This document shows, in pieces, positions 59,835-64,000 of a DNA stretch of 64,000 nt. Position 1 is the stretch's first letter, and each line of letters starts with the position of its first letter. Position numbers and translations under genes: made by a program. The notes under the pieces are model-generated. The model had not been told where the DNA came from and ran no database searches. It saw only the letters and a program-made list of their open reading frames with translations. The DNA comes from Nymphalis io (Eukaryota > Arthropoda > Insecta > Lepidoptera > Nymphalidae): NCBI RefSeq assembly GCF_905147045.1, contig NC_065902.1, positions 5,401,377 through 5,465,376 of the forward strand, in the 5' to 3' direction.

Positions 59835-62800
59835 ATGGTCCTTACAAAAGAATATAGAATTTGCATGCCCATGACCGTGGAGGAGGTAAATATATTATGA
59901 TTTGAACACAAACGAAACAGACTGTACATTTTGTTGGTTATGTTTATTTCTTTGTAAAAAATATTTTCCTTGATAGTATCGTATCGGCCAATTGTATATG
60001 ATAGCCAGACACAGCTTTGAACAATCCAGCAACGGTGAAGGCGTTGAGGTAGTAGCAAATGAACAAATAAATGATGAGACAAATGGAGTTGGTCAATTTA
60101 CTGAGAAAAGGATACATTTGTCTAGGTACTGAAACATTTTTGATTATTGCTTGCTAATTTTAAGGTGAATTAAAAAAAGTAAATAAAGTAATTAATTATA
60201 CAGTTTGTTATGTCTAGTGCACTTGTTATAATCTTCTAATAGTGTTGTTTACTTAAGATGATAACCTTAATTTTATTTCAGTCACTTACCCTATTGGATC
60301 CAAAGTCTGATACCAAAGATTTTTTATGTCACTGAAAAAGCATGGAATTTTTATCCATTTACAATTACTGGTAAATTTGATTCATATAGTAACATTTATT
60401 TTTTATTCTGTTTTAAATTTATTAATGTATATGTTTTTTTCATGGCCATTCTCACATTAAGAATATACAGTAAGTAGTTTTTTTTGCATAAAATGGAATC
60501 CTACTTTTCATGCAATTGCTATTAGATCATATAATTAACAGTTTCATTTACTTTTAGTGTTCTTTTATTCCAAAATTCTCAATATCGATTCAAACAAGAT
60601 ATGAAGACAACAATGGCTCTACCTACAATGTAAGTACAGTAGAATATTATTATACTTAGTAATGACATACATATCCCAACAATTAAATGCTATTAAAAAT
60701 ATTTAAAAAAAACATTTCTCCCTTCAAATAATACCTCAGTAAAATATATATATTTTTTATATATGTATATTGTAGGTGTGTATGTTAAATAAATAAATTT
60801 CCTCGTAATAAGTGACATTTACCTTAAACAATAATATGGTTACAACCGGTTAGGACTATATATTTATTTATTACATTGTAATTAAGAAACATGATAAACA
60901 CGAAATGTGAATGGAAATAAATATTACAAATGTATTATTCTTCTTCATCTTAGGACCCCTGGCTATGCAGCTAGGCTGCTCAGAGCATGGGGTGCCTAGT
61001 TAACTTTGCCAGGATGAGCATTGCATATATTAGGTTATATATGACATTGGCATTTTGTATTATTTTACTTTTTTTGTCTAAAAAATATTTAATAAATCAA
61101 AGTATGCACTGTTGTTATCTATGCACTTTAGCCATCTCATAGGTAGTTCATTGATCCCTTTACTAAAAAAACCATGGGGGCGAGAATCAATAAATTCTTT
61201 GAAGGTGGTTTGGACTGCTGCATCGGAGTTGATTTTTTTTCTTTGTAAGAAGTTGTCCAAAATCCGGAAAAATGGTAATCTGTTGGAGCAAGGTTCGGGG
61301 AGTATGGTGGATGTCGCAGACATTCCAATTGTAGCTCATCTAACTTAGTGGTTGATTGTTGTGCAGAGTGTGGTCTTGCGTTGTTGTGAAGCAGCAGTGG
61401 CCTAGAGCGATTGATTAATCTCGGTTGTCTAGCAGCTAGTTCTTCCTTAATGGTTTGCAGTTGCTGACAATAGATATCTGCCGTAACCGTTTGGCCAGAT
61501 TTTAGAAAGCTGTAGTGAACGACACCGGCGCTAGTCCACCAAATACACACAAGTAACTTTTTATGACCCAATTTTCGTTTAGGGCAGGATTTGGCTAGTT
61601 CCCAGGGTTCAGCCATTGTGACGAGCGCTTCCGATTATCGTACAGTATCCACTTTTCATCACAAGTAATGATTCGATTTAAAATCCCTTCATTATTGTGT
61701 CGGTTGAGTAAAGTAACACAGCAGTCGACGTGTGTTTGCAAGTTCGACATGGTACCTCATGAATTGAGTGAAAAAAACCATGACAGTGGTAGTAGTAGTA
61801 GGTATAGGTATATAGTCAGTTGTGTAGAGAGCCAGATAAAGGCCCCGGTGCGGCGTTGTATTGATTGATACAGATGTTATGATAGAGTAATAATGAAGTT
61901 GGAACAAGATTTCAAGTTGGGACGCAAAAATATATAATATTTGGAATTGCTATTGTGGAAATATAATCCATTGTATGTTACCCCTAGAGCTAGGGGCCCC
62001 TTCACTTAAGGGGCCTAGCACCGCACCGACAGCTACGCCACTGAATATAGTAAAAATGTATTTGCTTTCGCGTTATTTTCCACGAAAAAGAATATTATTG
62101 TATGAACAAAAGGCACCAGAAGTTTCTCTTAGGCCTAAATATCATGTCCTATTTTCCTGGTTATTATTGGCACACTACTTACTGTACATACAATTACATA
62201 TAATATGTACATATAAGTGACTATATCTATTAGTAATATTTATGCAATTTCTTGTTCAGTTTAACTTACCTATATTTAATATATTAATAACTTAAATAAA
62301 AAATTAAAATACAAAAGGCAGTTTTATAGCTTGCAAGCAATAATTTTTACTTATGTACATAACATACCAATGATAATGAAAAATCATAACAAAACTAAAT
62401 TCCTTTTCATATTATGTTATTATTTATAAAATCGATTTGCAAAATTACCTAACACTTGCTTCTCACGAGGTTTCAAAAGTTACTGCTCCATCCTAGTATG
62501 TATCGTATCCTTTATCAATAAGCGGGCTATATGATTTTTTTAATTGGACTTGGTAAACCACGTTATTAATGCCTTAAAATTTTCTAACTATTCATATATT
62601 CCAATAGAATATACACAAATATTTATAGTCGTTTTCATCTGTTTTAGTGTCTGGGCTTAACGCCTGATGAATTAGAAGGTAGGGAAGTTGATTTCTTGGA
62701 CATAGCTTTTGATGAGATAAAACCACATCACTATAAAGAATCAGAGGACCCTAAACTGTTTAAATCTGAAAAATCCGGACGAGGTCCTCTCATTGAAGGA

Positions 62801-63552
62801 TGGCGTGATGACCATAAACCAATCATGTGCTGTTACAAAGTAGTCCATGCCAAGTTTGAAGTCTGGGGATTGCAGACCAAAGTGGAAGACTATGTTCAAG
62901 CAGTATGTATGACTATTCAAACATCATATTGTTTACTCTAAGTAATATTAAGTAATATATAGTAAAGTGGTTGAGTATAGCCCTCTTAACACATATTTTT
63001 ATTATTTAAAGGCTATTAGAGAAATCCTTCTACTTGGACACCGCCAAGCTTTCACATGGATGGATGAATGGTTCAACATGACTATAGAAGATGTCCGGAG
63101 TTATGAAAAGGAAATGCAAACGAAAACCAACATGAAGGTACATAGTTTTTATGTCCTTAACAAAGAAATTAGACTATTTATCTCCTCTTTCTATCGCATT
63201 TTATATCTAATGGCTATAAAGCCTATGTACATATGTTCGTTAAATATTTTTGTTACCTCAAATAACATGGGAAAAGAGAAGAAAATATGTGGTATTATAA
63301 TTATAATATAATTTTTCGTATATAATAAAACTTTTAGAGTAATTAATGTTGTCAAGTAGTGAGTTTAAAATTCTGACTTGCTGACGGTACTATGAACCTT
63401 TGTTTTAGGTCAAAACAGCGTTAGAAGAAGCAGAAAACAGCCAAGAGGGGCAAGACAGTAAGAAGTCATCACAGCCCCCAACTCCAAAGACACCTAAAAG
63501 TCCACTGGGGACACCCTCATCGGAGTCCAAGTCCTGGTTTTCGTGGTCATAA
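59835..63552 (+). CDS. rdgBbeta: Class IIB phosphatidylinositol transfer protein (rdgB-beta / PITPNC1)
   Basis: Eight coding exons: 59835-59885, 59977-60125, 60282-60370, 60462-60469, 60558-60629, 62648-62902, 63012-63137 and 63409-63552 (TAA at 63550-63552). They are GT-AG, in phase and total 297 aa. The START-like PITP fold covers about 1-250: MVLTKEYRICMPMTVEEYRI, GQLYMIARHS, GEGVEVVANE, PKIFYVTEKAWNFYPFTIT, SEDPKLFKSEKSGRGPL, and FEVWGLQTKVEDY. The last has Val-Trp where class I PITPs have Trp-Trp, which with YKESEDP and HRQAF points to class IIB. These soluble proteins carry phosphatidylinositol and phosphatidic acid between membranes. Exon 4 is only 8 nt (AATATACA), yet it supplies Glu-Tyr-Thr between exons 3 and 5 exactly where the family has EYT. 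The C-terminus is a Ser/Pro/Thr/Lys tail with TPKTPKSP and ends in KSWFSWS. Intron 5 holds a mariner remnant. Confidence 0.94.
60462..60469 (+). other. rdgBbeta: 8-nt microexon of rdgB-beta
   Basis: AATATACA lies between an acceptor (pyrimidine-rich, ending ATTAAG at 60461) and a strong donor GTAAGT (60470). Exon 3 ends in phase 1 with G, and exon 5 starts in phase 0. Only these 8 nt restore the frame, giving Glu-Tyr-Thr. Introns on either side are 91 and 88 nt. Confidence 0.9.
60630..62647 (+). other. rdgB-beta intron 5 (2.0 kb)
   Basis: AT-rich intron with a mariner remnant (61078-61765). A short GC-rich patch at 61980-62045 has an imperfect inverted repeat (CTAGGGGCCCC... / AAGGGGCCTAG) and looks like the end of some repeat. 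Nothing else recognised. Confidence 0.5.
61078..61765 (-). mobile_element. Mariner transposase remnant
   Basis: On the minus strand the block RIITCDEKWILYDNRKRSSQ (about 61680-61620) holds the first catalytic Asp. After a frame change comes KLGHKKLLVCIWWTSAGVVH, then LLLHNNARPHSAQ and HPPYSPNLAPTDYHF (frame 61616-61137). A shift leads into the C-terminal RWLKCIDNNSAYFD (61078-61160). This is mariner family D,D34D architecture, but the second Asp is Asn (HNNARPH) and there are two frame breaks. The N-terminal DNA-binding part is missing and no terminal repeats were found. Dead copy in rdgB-beta intron 5, antisense to the gene. Confidence 0.85.
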
Positions 63553-64000
63553 TTTAATCCTACGAGAGGATCTACACTCACTTATCTTTCTATGCAGGGT
63601 TCAGTTTTGTTGACATAATGTGTTCATCTGTTGCCTTTTTTATGTCATTTATGTAAAATAGATAACTATTTAATATCATTCTCACTAATTAATACAAGTA
63701 AATAGATCGATCCGTTTGAAATTTAACTAAAACTGTATTTTTATTTAATACGAAAATGGTAAATATATACATATATATAAATATTTTAATTTATTGTACT
63801 TATTTAGTTTATGTATAAATTATAGATAATACTAAAGGTTATACAATGTAGCAAGGGCAAGAATAAGCATGTTAGGTACTTATAAAAGTTTTGTTAAAAG
63901 TAAAATATTGAAACACGCGCTATGTTTAGAAGCATATAAAAAAAAGTTCCGTTTATGGGCCAATGTCATAAACAATAATTTGAAAATGACTGTTATGTTT
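63553..64000 (+). other. rdgB-beta 3' UTR / downstream sequence
   Basis: AT-rich sequence to the window edge, with no coding frame or repeat recognised. No clear canonical poly(A) signal was fixed. Confidence 0.5.

Noticed and set aside
61975..62045. CRISPR-like or palindromic regulatory array in rdgB-beta intron 5
   Set aside because: There is only one imperfect inverted repeat and no spaced direct repeats. It looks like a repeat fragment in a eukaryotic intron.

Overview
The window reads as AT-rich nuclear DNA from an insect, most likely a butterfly or moth (Lepidoptera). Supporting signs are GT-AG spliced genes with short exons, insect-type orthologues, tRNA-derived SINEs and RTE, CR1/Jockey and mariner copies of types common in Lepidoptera, and GC-rich exons set in AT-rich introns. 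No bacterial, viral or organellar segment was seen. The species cannot be named from the sequence alone.

Eight conserved housekeeping genes are present. From left to right they are: the 3' end of calypso/BAP1 (+, 305-1724); clueless/CLUH (-, 24 coding exons, 26811-4131); the INO80E subunit (+, 5 exons, 28118-36683); AP-2 alpha-adaptin (-, one exon, 42227-39441); the mitochondrial phosphatase Pptc7 (+, 5 exons, 44468-52907); Derlin-2 (-, 5 exons, 56999-55681); TRAPPC13 (+, one exon, 58080-59291 region, stop at 59286-59288); and a class IIB phosphatidylinositol transfer protein, rdgB-beta/PITPNC1 (+, 8 exons including an 8-nt microexon, 59835-63552). The first seven alternate in strand. Exon borders were read by eye, and for every complete gene the summed exon lengths are divisible by three.

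The genes do not form one pathway. Several share broad themes: chromatin (calypso, INO80E), membrane traffic and lipid transfer (AP-2 alpha, TRAPPC13, rdgB-beta), mitochondrial upkeep (clu, Pptc7) and ER quality control (Derlin-2).

The accessory content is transposable elements inside introns and spacers. The most notable is clu intron 11 (9424-15376). There, the 3' end of an RNase H-bearing non-LTR element is split by a TIR transposon carrying a THAP-like exon (P-element-like). That transposon is itself split by a nearly full-length RTE element with an 11-bp target duplication. Other elements are two further RTE/CR1-type remnants, a mariner remnant with a changed catalytic residue, a hAT-like MITE with a 6-bp duplication, a second possible hAT-like MITE, and two SINE families. 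A perfect 32-bp inverted repeat lies in clu intron 10.

All gene names rest on remembered family similarity. No search was run.
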